A program made the position numbers and the translations under genes. Of a stretch of 64,000 nucleotides of DNA, positions 32,193 through 41,800 are shown piece by piece (the first letter of the stretch is position 1; every line of letters starts with the position of its first letter). Location of the stretch: contig BDSI01000106.1 in the NCBI GenBank assembly GCA_003117195.1, positions 326,452 through 390,451 on the forward strand. The letters run 5' to 3'. Below the pieces are notes generated by a model that was given only the letters and a program-made list of their open reading frames with translations, was not told the origin of the DNA and made no database searches. Source of the stretch: Eudorina sp. 2006-703-Eu-15 (lineage: Eukaryota > Chlorophyta > Chlorophyceae > Chlamydomonadales > Volvocaceae).

Positions 32193-34029
32193 AAATCTGC
32201 CTGGTCGCGCGCGTTCGAGGTTGGCCTTCAGCAAATGTATCGTCCGTGAACCACTGGCATCTCCTTTTCACGATCGTACGCTGTCAGGGTTGATCTACAA
32301 GAGTACCCGGATTCCTGATCGCGTTTTGCTTCATCACAGACAATCACGACCGCATTATTAAGCTGGCACTCACCCCATCCTTAAGTGTTATTATCATCCT
32401 TGCGTCGGTGGTGTCGAGGTTTATGCATGGATGAACGTTAAAGCGGACCCCAAGAGGGATCAACGGTGTGCACCAGGGCAAGCCCCAGCAGGCCCCACCG
32501 ACATGGCGGCAAGACACCTCCACACCTCAACGCCGCGATAAAAAAACCCATCGGGCCATGCCCGCACCCAGACAGACGCCAAAAGCAAGCAGATGCGCAC
32601 AGCGGGGCAACAGTACCAAAGGGTTATGTCGGTTGCAGAGAGCGTCCGTGCCGTTCCTTACTGTCCTTACCTTGCTTACCTGCATGCGTCTCAATCAAGA
32701 GAGTTAATACTGCCGACCCCACAAAGGAGTTATCGGTGCCTGGCAGGAGAGCACGAGTCCCCTGATGGTGGCGGGAACTGGCGGGAAAGGGCGGGGCGGC
32801 AAAAGCGTTTGCCTGTGGCGGTTCAGTGCGGTTCACAAACATCCACAACGTGATCGCTCGTAAGTCAACGCAAGGCGCCGTGTCCCGACGCCCGAATCCC
32901 CGCTTTCCTGCTGTGTTCTCGACATTGCCTTATATCCCAGCCGGAACGATGGGCTGGCTGGGACCGTTCAGACAGCTGACACTAGCCGCTGCTGCGCGTG
33001 GACGTTGCAGTTCACATGCCATGATGCCAAGGTCTTCTGCGACGGGATGCTCGGGCTCAATGCCCAATATTCGCTGCCTGATGATAAGTTCGGGCACCTT
33101 TCACACCTGCATTCGGAGCCTGCTATGCCTGTGCGCCGAGCGAATGGCACGTTGGCACCCAGTTGGGAGGATTAGCCCTTGCGCGGCTGCCAGCGCCTTC
33201 CTCCTGGCAATCCTCGCATACATTGAGGCGACAACACGCCAGCAAAACACTGCCCAATTGGGTCATAAGATGAACGGGGCCCCAGAGCCATGCAGCCTGG
33301 GTATCCTGGGATATATTTTCCTACGTTACGACATGACCTGCGGTGTTGCGCACCGATGCCATGCTATCAGGACGCCCACCTCAACTAAGCATGCTGCTTG
33401 GGGGCCGTGCTGCTGCGCACAAGGCCACCCCCTGCCACCCGCGGTTTGTGGACCTCGGCCCCTAGGCGCAAGAAGGCCCTACGTCAGCTAAAGGCAACCT
33501 AAACAAGCAACTTGTCAACTATCAGATGCCTTGCAGCCCATACGGCGTCAGCCATGGCAAAGACTTTGCAGTTGGGGGCTTGACCCTCTCCCCGCGGTGG
33601 GAGTGTGGAGCTACCGTATATCCCGAAGCTCCCTACGTCCTCGCAGTCGTAACCGCTGTGCGCGCCGATTTTTACAGCTATATGTGAAGGTGTGGTGCCA
33701 AAATGCATCTCGTACTTTCCAGCATAGTTTGCGAGGTCAGGCAGGGTTCCGCTCAGCCTTAGTCCCCCCTTAGTTCCGCTCCCTTGAGTGGCCTTTGATC
33801 TGAGGTGCAGGCGACAACCAACGTGCACTGACAGACAGTGTCTTCTACAAAAGACGAAGATGCAGCCATTTCTGCAGCACGTTACTGTGGCCTGTCGTGC
33901 AAGTCCACGATCGTCATGAGGAGATTGGTGTGGCACCTGCCCTTCTAAGAAGCATCTTCAATTTTTGACAAAAATTCACCGAACTTTGCAGAGGTTGCGA
34001 TCAATTTGTCGGTTATGATTGATTGATTA
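32193..34029 (-). repeat. Array unit, copy 2
   Basis: A near-perfect copy of the 1.84-kb unit; only scattered substitutions against copy 1 were noticed. Its left end at 32,193 falls inside Rep exon 2, so Rep exon 1 (32397-32374) is whole and exon 2 is cut. Its right end at the ATTG microsatellite is followed directly by the intergenic part of the complete element (34,030 onward). Confidence 0.9.
33499..33936 (-). CDS. Hypothetical repeated ORF, array copy 2
   Basis: Same 145-codon frame as at 30824-31261, with Val to Ile in the FGVYGSS segment (FGIYGSS). The frame has no ATG at its head and probably starts at a splice acceptor. The family is unknown. Confidence 0.35.
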   Translation of the reverse strand: MPHQSPHDDRGLARQATVTCCRNGCIFVFCRRHCLSVHVGCRLHLRSKATQGSGTKGGLRLSGTLPDLANYAGKYEMHFGTTPSHIAVKIGAHSGYDCEDVGSFGIYGSSTLPPRGEGQAPNCKVFAMADAVWAARHLIVDKLLV

Positions 34030-34390
34030 GAGGATTTAGGAAACCATAAAGATAAAAGTTATATCTTTTATGTTTGCGGTGATATTTTTGGAAACCTCAA
34101 AGTTACGGGCCCTAACTTTGCTGAATCCAGGCTTAACCTCGCGGCAAGCACCTGCTCGTTCCGCAAAGAAACGAGCCTGCCGTACGTCGCAAAGATAAAT
34201 TTGTCACGTAATCATGCAACACATACTATGAAATGATAGGCAGAAATGCGCTGCATGGGATGCTCTAGCCGTATGACGTTTGGCGGCCTCACCAACAGTC
34301 ACAGAGAAGCCCACCCGCTCTACTCAGCCCAACCAAAGAGACCAATTTAGGTGGTGTTGATAAACACCGGTTTAAATTTGCTTTGTATAA
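34030..34390. other. Intergenic part of the Rep-bearing element with a strong hairpin
   Basis: 360 bp between array copy 2 and the Rep stop codon, AT-richer than its surroundings. It contains CAAAGTTA-CGGGCCC-TAACTTTG at 34098-34120, a perfect 8-bp stem with a 7-base loop. No coding sequence is visible. In rolling-circle replicons an intergenic hairpin of this sort often marks the origin, but the canonical nonanucleotide is absent from the loop. Confidence 0.5.
34098..34120. promoter_or_regulatory. Perfect stem-loop, candidate replication origin
   Basis: CAAAGTTA (34098-34105) and TAACTTTG (34113-34120) pair fully around a CGGGCCC loop. It lies 270 bases beyond the Rep stop codon, in the only non-repeated intergenic part of the full element. 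Assigning it as the origin rests on position and shape only. Confidence 0.4.
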
Positions 34391-35842
34391 TCACATGGCC
34401 TGAAGGTCAACCAGGTCCAGTCGGTCCGCCGTCCAGATGCCAGGCTTGGGTCCCACGTTGGAGAAGAAGATGACATGCGGCGGGTCAAAGACCTTCAGAC
34501 GTGCCTCGTACTTGCCGCATTCCACTCTGCCGTTCTTGAGCTTCTCGGCAAAGACGCACATCTCATCGATGTCCACCATGCTAGCACCGCGCGGCAGGTC
34601 GATAACCACAATGCGTTCCCGGTTGTATGTGTAAGCACAGTCGCGCTGGTTGCCCATAAGCTGAGCAGCTCCGTAGTTGCGCAGTAGGTGCAAGCCAAGA
34701 CGGCTCTTGCCGCTGTTGCCAACCACATCCTTCACCCAGATAATGGTGCGGTCATCTGTGGGAAGCAGCTGCCCCGCCGGGCCCACCAGCCTATCCAGCA
34801 CCGCTTGCTGCCAGGGACGCGGCACAAAGCCAAGCTCAGGAGGCAGGCAGGCGGTGATAGCTGCTTCGTAGGCGTGGAGACCATGATGAAAGCGGATGTA
34901 GGTCTCTGGCATGTCCGTAGCTACCCTCTTGATGCCGTGATTTCTCACAAGAAGGGCTGCATGGGTCAGGTCGTTGCGCTGCCCCTGAGCAGATTCCCAT
35001 TCACCCACCTCCCAGGGGCCGCCAGCACGCCTTGCTTGCGAGGAGACCCGCTCTTTTGCCGCGTCTCTGCTTGTGTTCTCATCTTTTTGCTCCCAGGCGG
35101 CAGGCGCCTTCAGCCATTTTTGGCATGCGCTCAGGCGCACGGACTTGGTGAATTCTACATAGCCGTTAAACTCAAATTCGCCCTCCGCAATAGAGTCAAG
35201 CTGGAATATACAACAACGCACATAATCAGGCGCACTGCCGGTTATCTGGGCGTGCGTGACAGGGGTGTGTGGGACGAGTTTCAAATGAAAGAACTCGCAA
35301 GCCACCATCAGGGGTATGCCTCCCAACAAGGTCCCTGCCTTCGCGTTATCGTCCCGTCCCCCCGCAGCCCCTTTTGAGGCCACTGGTATTCGGCTAGTTA
35401 TTCTGCCCTGGTTGCAGAGGACCACGGCACACCAGACAGGTATCATGTTCCTTCAAGATGGGTTGGGTGGATCCCACCCCTGGCCATCCCTTGCTCGGTA
35501 TGACTAGCTCCGCTAATCCGTAGAGCCGGCTCCAAACATCCGCCACCGCGCGCCGGGCGACCATCCTTTCTGCAACTTTGATTGCCGATCTCACCCTTCG
35601 AAGCCCGTCAAAGCCCTCACATGCCGTGTGGAATCTGAAATCTGCCTGGTCGCGCGCGTTCGAGGTTGGCCTTCAGCAAATGTATCGTCCGTGAACCACT
35701 GGCATCTCCTTTTCACGATCGTACGCTGTCAGGGTTGATCTACAAGAGTACCCGGATTCCTGATCGCGTTTTGCTTCATCACAGACAATCACGACCGCAT
35801 TATTAAGCTGGCACTCACCCCATCCTTAAGTGTTATTATCAT
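34391..35842 (-). CDS. CRESS-DNA Rep-like protein (HUH domain remnant plus superfamily 3 helicase)
   Basis: Best model (minus): exons 35842-35819, 35725-35621 and 35245-34391, 327 residues, the usual Rep size; all phases are 0 and donors are GTGAGT and GTGAGG. The C-terminal half is a superfamily 3 helicase: Walker A GNSGKS, Walker B ERIVVIDLPR, motif C PPHVIFFSN and a later ADR arginine. The N-terminal half has a Rep-like fold signature (NGYVEFTKSVRLSACQKWL, GPWEVGEW, GQRNDL). However, the HUH position reads EFN instead of His-x-Gln/His, and the tyrosine-Cys motif III is replaced by Arg-Val, so nicking activity is doubtful. CQWFT may be motif I. An alternative unspliced start is ATG 35446 (351 codons). 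Known relatives are in circular ssDNA viruses, algal plasmids and their integrated copies. The 5' exons are inferred. Confidence 0.65.
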
Positions 35843-36213
35843 CCTTGCGTCGGTGGTGTCGAGGTTTATGCATGGATGAACGTTAAAGCGGACCCCAAGA
35901 GGGATCAACGGTGTGCACCAGGGCAAGCCCCAGCAGGCCCCACCGACATGGCGGCAAGACACCTCCACACCTCAACGCCGCGATAAAAAAACCCATCGGG
36001 CCATGCCCGCACCCAGACAGACGCCAAAAGCAAGCAGATGCGCACAGCGGGGCAACAGTACCAAAGGGTTATGTCGGTTGCAGAGAGCGTCCGTGCCGTT
36101 CCTTACTGTCCTTACCTTGCTTACCTGCATGCGTCTCAATCAAGAGAGTTAATACTGCCGACCCCACAAAGGAGTTATCGGTGCCTGGCAGGAGAGCACG
36201 AGTCCCCTGATGG

Positions 36214-36241
36214 TGGCGGGAACTGGCGGGAAAGGGCGGGG
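36214..36241 (-). promoter_or_regulatory. Paired E2F-like motifs upstream of Rep exon 1
   Basis: On the minus strand TTTCCCGCC and TTCCCGCC stand five bases apart next to a CCCCGCCC box, about 370-400 bases before the proposed Rep ATG. Paired TTTCCCGC-type sites are typical of S-phase promoters bound by E2F/DP. The same cluster occurs at 30094-30121 and 32770-32797 in the other copies. Confidence 0.4.
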
Positions 36242-36947
36242 CGGCAAAAGCGTTTGCCTGTGGCGGTTCAGTGCGGTTCACAAACATCCACAACGTGATC
36301 GCTCGTAAGTCAACGCAAGGCGCCGTGTCCCGACGCCCGAATCCCCGCTTTCCTGCTGTGTTCTCGACATTGCCTTATATCCCAGCCGGAACGATGGGCT
36401 GGCTGGGACCGTTCAGACAGCTGACACTAGCCGCTGCTGCGCGTGGACGTTGCAGTTCACATGCCATGATGCCAAGGTCTTCTGCGACGGGATGCTCGGG
36501 CTCAATGCCCAATATTCGCTGCCTGATGATAAGTTCGGGCACCTTTCACACCTGCATTCGGAGCCTGCTATGCCTGTGCGCCGAGCGAATGGCACGTTGG
36601 CACCCAGTTGGGAGGATTAGCCCTTGCGCGGCTGCCAGCGCCTTCCTCCTGGCAATCCTCGCATACATTGAGGCGACAACACGCCAGCAAAACACTGCCC
36701 AATTGGGTCATAAGATGAACGGGGCCCCAGAGCCATGCAGCCTGGGTATCCTGGGATATATTTTCCTACGTTACGACATGACCTGCGGTGTTGCGCACCG
36801 ATGCCATGCTATCAGGACGCCCACCTCAACTAAGCATGCTGCTTGGGGGCCGTGCTGCTGCGCACAAGGCCACCCCCTGCCACCTACCCGCGGTTTGTGG
36901 ACCTCGGCCCCTAGGCGCAAGAAGGCCCTACGTCAGCTAAAGGCAAC

Positions 36948-37385
36948 CTAAACAAGCAACTTGTCAACTATCAGATGCCTTGCAGCCCATACGGCGTCAG
37001 CCATGGCAAAGACTTTGCAGTTGGGGGCTTGACCCTCTCCCCGCGGTGGGAGTGTGGAGCTACCGTATACCCCGAAGCTCCCTACGTCCTCGCAGTCGTA
37101 ACCGCTGTGCGCGCCGATTTTTACAGCTATATGTGAAGGTGTGGTGCCAAAATGCATCTCGTACTTTCCAGCATAGTTTGCGAGGTCAGGCAGGGTTCCG
37201 CTCAGCCTTAGTCCCCCCTTAGTTCCGCTCCCTTGAGTGGCCTTTGATCTGAGGTGCAGGCGACAACCAACGTGCACTGACAGACAGTGTCTTCTACAAA
37301 AGACGAAGATGCAGCCATTTCTGCAGCACGTTACTGTGGCCTGTCGTGCAAGTCCACGATCGTCATGAGGAGATTGGTGTGGCAC
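36948..37385 (-). CDS. Hypothetical repeated ORF, array copy 3
   Basis: Third copy of the 145-codon frame ending HLIVDKLLV, identical at protein level to copy 1 as far as compared. Just upstream (37518-37393) a 42-codon ATG-initiated frame beginning MATDTGVRRE ends in KIEDAS-stop. Its last 25 or so codons are also open in copies 1 and 2 behind different upstream sequence. Confidence 0.35.
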   Translation of the reverse strand: MPHQSPHDDRGLARQATVTCCRNGCIFVFCRRHCLSVHVGCRLHLRSKATQGSGTKGGLRLSGTLPDLANYAGKYEMHFGTTPSHIAVKIGAHSGYDCEDVGSFGVYGSSTLPPRGEGQAPNCKVFAMADAVWAARHLIVDKLLV

Positions 37386-37479
37386 CTGCCCTTCTAAGAA
37401 GCATCTTCAATTTTTGACAAAAATTCACCGAACTTTGCAGAGGTTGCGATCAATTTGTCGGTTATGATTGATTGATTGT

Positions 37480-37817
37480 CAAAATAATTTCGCGACGTAC
37501 GCCCGTATCCGTCGCCATGCCCTTCAGCCTTTACTTGGCCCTTGCAGGACTTCCCTATGTTATAGCGCAATTACAGCAAAATTAGTCGTGTTACTACGGG
37601 GGTCGCTTGATGTGTTTGTGAAAGCACTGAGACTGAGAAGTCTGGTTTGTTGTTTGAGTGATGGCTTGCTGATGCGCTCATAAGTTACAAAGACGAACAC
37701 TTGTCTGGGGTCGCCTGATGGCGGTGCCCAACGTGCCAGGGAGGAGCCCTTACTCGTCAATGTCCGGCTCCGTCTGGTTACCTTGTAAGTACATCCCTGT
37801 CACAAATTGCATGGGTT
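37480..37817 (-). repeat. Array flank repeat, copy a
   Basis: Repeated at 38360-38708. On the minus strand an acceptor-like TTGTGACAG is followed by an open basic frame (TYKVTRRSRTLTSKG, then FVFVTYERISKPSLKQQ) ending NFAVIAL-stop at about 37,560. The second copy differs by a 15-base in-frame insertion and a few replacements. Arg/Lys-rich N-termini occur in small-virus capsid proteins, but the match is too weak to assign that role. Confidence 0.55.
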
Positions 37818-38359
37818 TCAGCTAAAGGCAACCTAAACAAGCAACTTGTCAGCTATCAGATGCCTTGCAGCCCATACGGCGTCAGCCATGGCAAAGACTT
37901 TGCAGTTGGGGGCTTGACCCTCTCCCCGCGGTGGGAGTGTGGAGCTACCGTATATCCCGAAGCTCCCTACGTCCTCGCAGTCGTAACCGCTGTGCGCGCC
38001 GATTTTTACAGCTATATGTGAAGGTGTGGTGCCAAAATGCATCTCGTACTTTCCAACATAGTTTGCGAGGTCAGGCAGGGTTCCGCTCAGCCTTAGTCTC
38101 AGGGTCAACCCTGCAGGAAGTTGAGTGGCCTTTGACCTGAGGTGCAGGCGACAACCAACTTGCACTGACAGACAGTGTCTTCTAAAAAAGACGAAGATAC
38201 AGCCATTTCTGCAGCACGTTACTGTGGCCTGTCGTGCAAGTCCACGCTAGTCATGAGGAGATTGGTGTGGCACCTGCCCTTCTAAGAAGCATCTTCAATT
38301 TTTGACAAAAATTCACCGAACTTTGCAGAGGTTGCGATCAATTTGTCAGTTATGATTGA
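37818..38359 (-). repeat. Array unit, copy 4 (partial, most diverged)
   Basis: Covers only the right-hand 540 bp of the unit: the repeated reading frame, the hairpin and the end, with one ATTG instead of three. With the preceding flank repeat it forms a second tandem period of 879 bp (37,491 to 38,370). Confidence 0.85.
37833..38165 (-). CDS. Hypothetical repeated ORF, array copy 4
   Basis: The most diverged copy of the repeated frame. The first conserved part reads TQLPAGLTLRLRLSG instead of TQGSGTKGGLRLSG, and Ala to Val and Val to Ala changes occur, yet the frame stays open to the same stop. Persistence of the frame despite local replacement is mild evidence for coding. Confidence 0.35.
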   Translation of the reverse strand: MQVGCRLHLRSKATQLPAGLTLRLRLSGTLPDLANYVGKYEMHFGTTPSHIAVKIGAHSGYDCEDVGSFGIYGSSTLPPRGEGQAPNCKVFAMADAVWAARHLIADKLLV

Positions 38360-38708
38360 CAAAAAATTTCGCGACGTACGCCCGTACCCGTCGCCATGCC
38401 CTTCAGCCTTTACTTGGCCCTTGCAGGACTTCCCTATGTTATAGCGCAATTACAGCAAAATTAGTCGTGTTACTACGGGGGCCGCTTGATGTGTTTACGA
38501 AAGCTGCAGTCTGAAACTGACTGAGACTGAGAAGTCTGGTTTGTTGTTTGAGTGATGGCTTGCTGATGCGCTCATAAATTACAAAGACGAACGCTTGTCT
38601 GGGGTCGCCTGACGGCGGTGCCCAACGTGCCAGGGAGGAGCCCTTACTCGTCAATGTCCGGCTCCGTCTGGTTACCTTGTAAGTACATCCCTGTCACAAA
38701 TTGCATGG
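38360..38708 (-). repeat. Array flank repeat, copy b
   Basis: Second copy of 37480-37817, 15 bases longer in the reading frame. Ends at about 38,708, where unique sequence leading to the Q-rich protein gene begins. Confidence 0.7.
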
Positions 38709-38885
38709 GCCACAACGTCTCTGTAATATTTGGTTGGCGAGGCTGCACATTACTGGCTCACAGTCAGTTGGCTTGTAGCACCCTCGGCGTGCCTGTTGTC
38801 TTGCATTCTAGCTCGGAAACGTTGGGTGGTAACCGGTGAGGACACAATACGTTGATTTGCATGATGACATGTTGATGTACGTGAG

Positions 38886-41800
38886 ATGCCGATTCCCTTG
38901 TGCTTTGTCTATGCTATCACAGCTGAGGGTGGCATCGCCAAGAGCCTCTCCAAGCCGCACCAAGAATCGCTCAACCTGTATGTCCATCCTGAACCGTCAC
39001 CCGAGCTGGAGGAGAGATTACTGCGGGACTCCCAGCTACAGTGCAGAGCGACCGACGGTACTGCGCATTGCCTCGATTCCCAGCCGAGCGGAAGCCTGGA
39101 ATCCCGGAAGGATTTACAATTTGATGCACAGCCTTATTTGGCCAGTTCTCCGTCGGCTGCGCAGCGAGACTCGCGAGTCATCCCTCTGTCAACTGTCGGT
39201 CGCACCTCAGAGTCCTTCGAAGGTCAGCACACTTCGCTGATTGGATGTTTGGACTCACATTCATTACACGCGGGCAATGGGCTATCCGCACCGGATTCTG
39301 AGATCGTGTTGAGCGACTGCAACAGAAGTTCTCGGCAGCGCGTTTCGTCGGACCCCGCGGCCGAGACCGCGCTTGCTGCCGCGCAGCCAACAAACATCTT
39401 TGAGCAACAACAACAAAGTCATTCTATTCACTCACAGCAGCAGCCCGTCTATAACCAACAGTCGACCGTGTCCGACCGCGCGTGGCGAGCGCAGCAGCCC
39501 TGTCTGGACGCCGTGGACGGCACGGCCACGATTCCCGGCTCCATTGAGCCCATGCAAACTGACTACGGCGGCGGCTGCAAGAGCCCGCCCACATGCCCGG
39601 GCCGTGAAATGCACGCCGGCGGTCAGCTCATGTCGGTCCACAGCCTCAGCCTCTCCGGCCCAGATCGCGACTTACTGGACCAGCTCCTCGGCTCGGAGCC
39701 TGGCAACGCCAGCCCACCTCATATCACCCCCTCCTCCTTTCTCAACACGGGTCCCTTCGCGGACGCAACCCTACAGCCCACCCTGTCTGACTACAGTCAG
39801 CGCCCAACGCCGGCCCAGATGACCGATCCCCCCGACGCGGAGGCTGACAGCGCCGCCCGGCAGCAAACGAAGCTCGGGAGCGCCGGTCGCAGCAGCCACC
39901 CGCCACCGCCACCGCTCATTACTGCCTACAGTGAGCCTCTGCCGTTCAGCGCACCGGTCCCCCACCATCTGTCTCTGCACCCGCCGTACCCGGGCGCGCC
40001 GCCGGCGGCCTCGAGAACCTCGGCTGTTGGGCCCGGCGGCGGCGGTGGCAATGCGGCGGCGGAGTTTCCCTGCGGCCAAGACCACCAGCAGCGGCCGCAA
40101 CAGCAGCTGTCCTCGTTGCCGCATCAGCACCAGCGACAACAGCGCGGCCATGACGATTCTTCTTCAACCGGCGCTGGCAGGGATGCCAGCACGCAACACT
40201 GGGCAAGGGTTGGCGCTGCGGGGGACGGCCTGCCGGGGTTGACGCAACCGGACGCGACGGTAGCGGCGGCCGCGGCACAGCAACAAACGCACGAGCAACA
40301 GAGGCGACAGATTCAGGAGCAGTTTCAGGAGCACCATTCTCAGCAGCAACAGCAGCAACAACAACAACAGTATGAGGAGCAGCAGGCCATGTTCCAGCCG
40401 CGGCCTCGCTCTGCAACGCACTTTGGTGCGCCTTGCGGCCCATCCCGCGCGCTCGGCGCGCCGTTCGATGAGTCGACGACTGGTCTTCTGCCCCCGGCAC
40501 ACTCGGCGCCCGTGCTGGGGCGATTGTTCACCAATGCGGGGGACGCGTCGTCTCCACGAGGTGCACCCTCGCCGATGCACGTCGACGCACCCTCGAGCCG
40601 TTCCCAGGGCTTCCCAAATGTGTCGGCCGGCGGGGCCGCCGCCGCCGCCCCTCCCGGCGCGGCGGCACCACCATCTGGATCTTCGGCGGCGATGGCGGCG
40701 GCCGCAGTGGCCGGCAGCGCCGGCGGCTCCTACTCAGTGCCCATGCATTCCAGCCCGTCTGATTCTCGTGGCAAGCGGCTGCGGCATCAAGATGCCGCCG
40801 ACGCGCGGCCCAGCTCCGCGGGAGGGCAGCTGGGCGGCGGCGCACCTCACCCGCATCCCAGCGGCCCGCCCGCACCGCAGGGCGGTGGTGCGCCTTCCGC
40901 CAGCGGAGGCGGCCCGGCGGTTGGGCGGGCCAGCAGCCCCAGCAGCCGCAGCCAGAGCGCAGGTGACCCGATGAGCGTCAGCTGCATGGACGGCGCGGCG
41001 ATGTACGGTCAGGCGGCGGGCTACCCGTACTCTTACGGCGTGCCACCGCCGTACCCGATGCCTTACGGGATGCCCCCGTACGGCGACCCTTACTACTACC
41101 CGGGCTACGGATACCACCCCATGATGGAAGCGCCCCCGCCAGGCGCACCTGGCGGCCCGGATGGTTACGGCCCGCCCCACGGGTCAGTCAATGCGCCGAT
41201 GCACTACCCCGGGTTCATGGCGCCAAGACAGCGCCTGTATCGCCGCTTCGTCAGCGGGCAGCACGCCCGCCGTGATGGGTCGGGCCAGGTACCCGAGCCA
41301 CCTGCGGGGCCGCCGGGTCAGGATGGGACTGCGCCCGCAGGGGCCTCGGGCCCGCCCGGGGGCCCGGGCTCAGGCCCGTTTGCAACGGGCATGCGGCCCT
41401 CTGCGACTGGACCCCCGGCCATGCGGCAGGCCCAGACCCACCAGGCAACTGGAGTGGCCAGGCCGGCAGGCGCCAGCTGCGGCGGCGGCGGGGCGGCGAC
41501 CGCCATGGACTTGCAGAGCGCGGGGGGCTCTGCGGATCAGGCGTCTGGGGGCGCTGAATCGCAGCAAAGTGCACCGATGGCCGTTGGCGCCGGTGCTGGT
41601 GCTCAGGGCGCTGCGATGGTCGGCGGCCGTGGGGCGCCGGCCGGGGAATCGTATGTGGCCAGCGACGACATGGAGAGCGCCCTGGTGAGTGACGGGCCGG
41701 GGGAACAGGATGTAGGTAGCCTTGTCGGAGCTGCGCTGGCCGGGCCGGGGGGAGGCGCTCTCAAGAAGAGTGCAATGGAGGAGACATCGGGCGGCGCATG

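Larger units (their letters stand above)
35292..37479 (-). repeat. Array unit, copy 3 (attached to the complete Rep gene)
   Basis: 35,638-37,478 is the 1.84-kb unit with a 4-base insertion near 36,886; 35,292-35,637 is shared with copy 1. With 34,030-35,291 it forms one continuous element of about 3.45 kb (34,030-37,479), a plausible full length for a small circular replicon. The right end again lies at the ATTG microsatellite. Confidence 0.9.

Noticed and set aside
29170..38708. Calling the array a Replitron or Helitron
   Set aside because: Replitrons as I recall them lack a helicase domain, and Helitrons carry a Pif1-type helicase; the helicase here is superfamily 3. A name should await end-sequence comparison.
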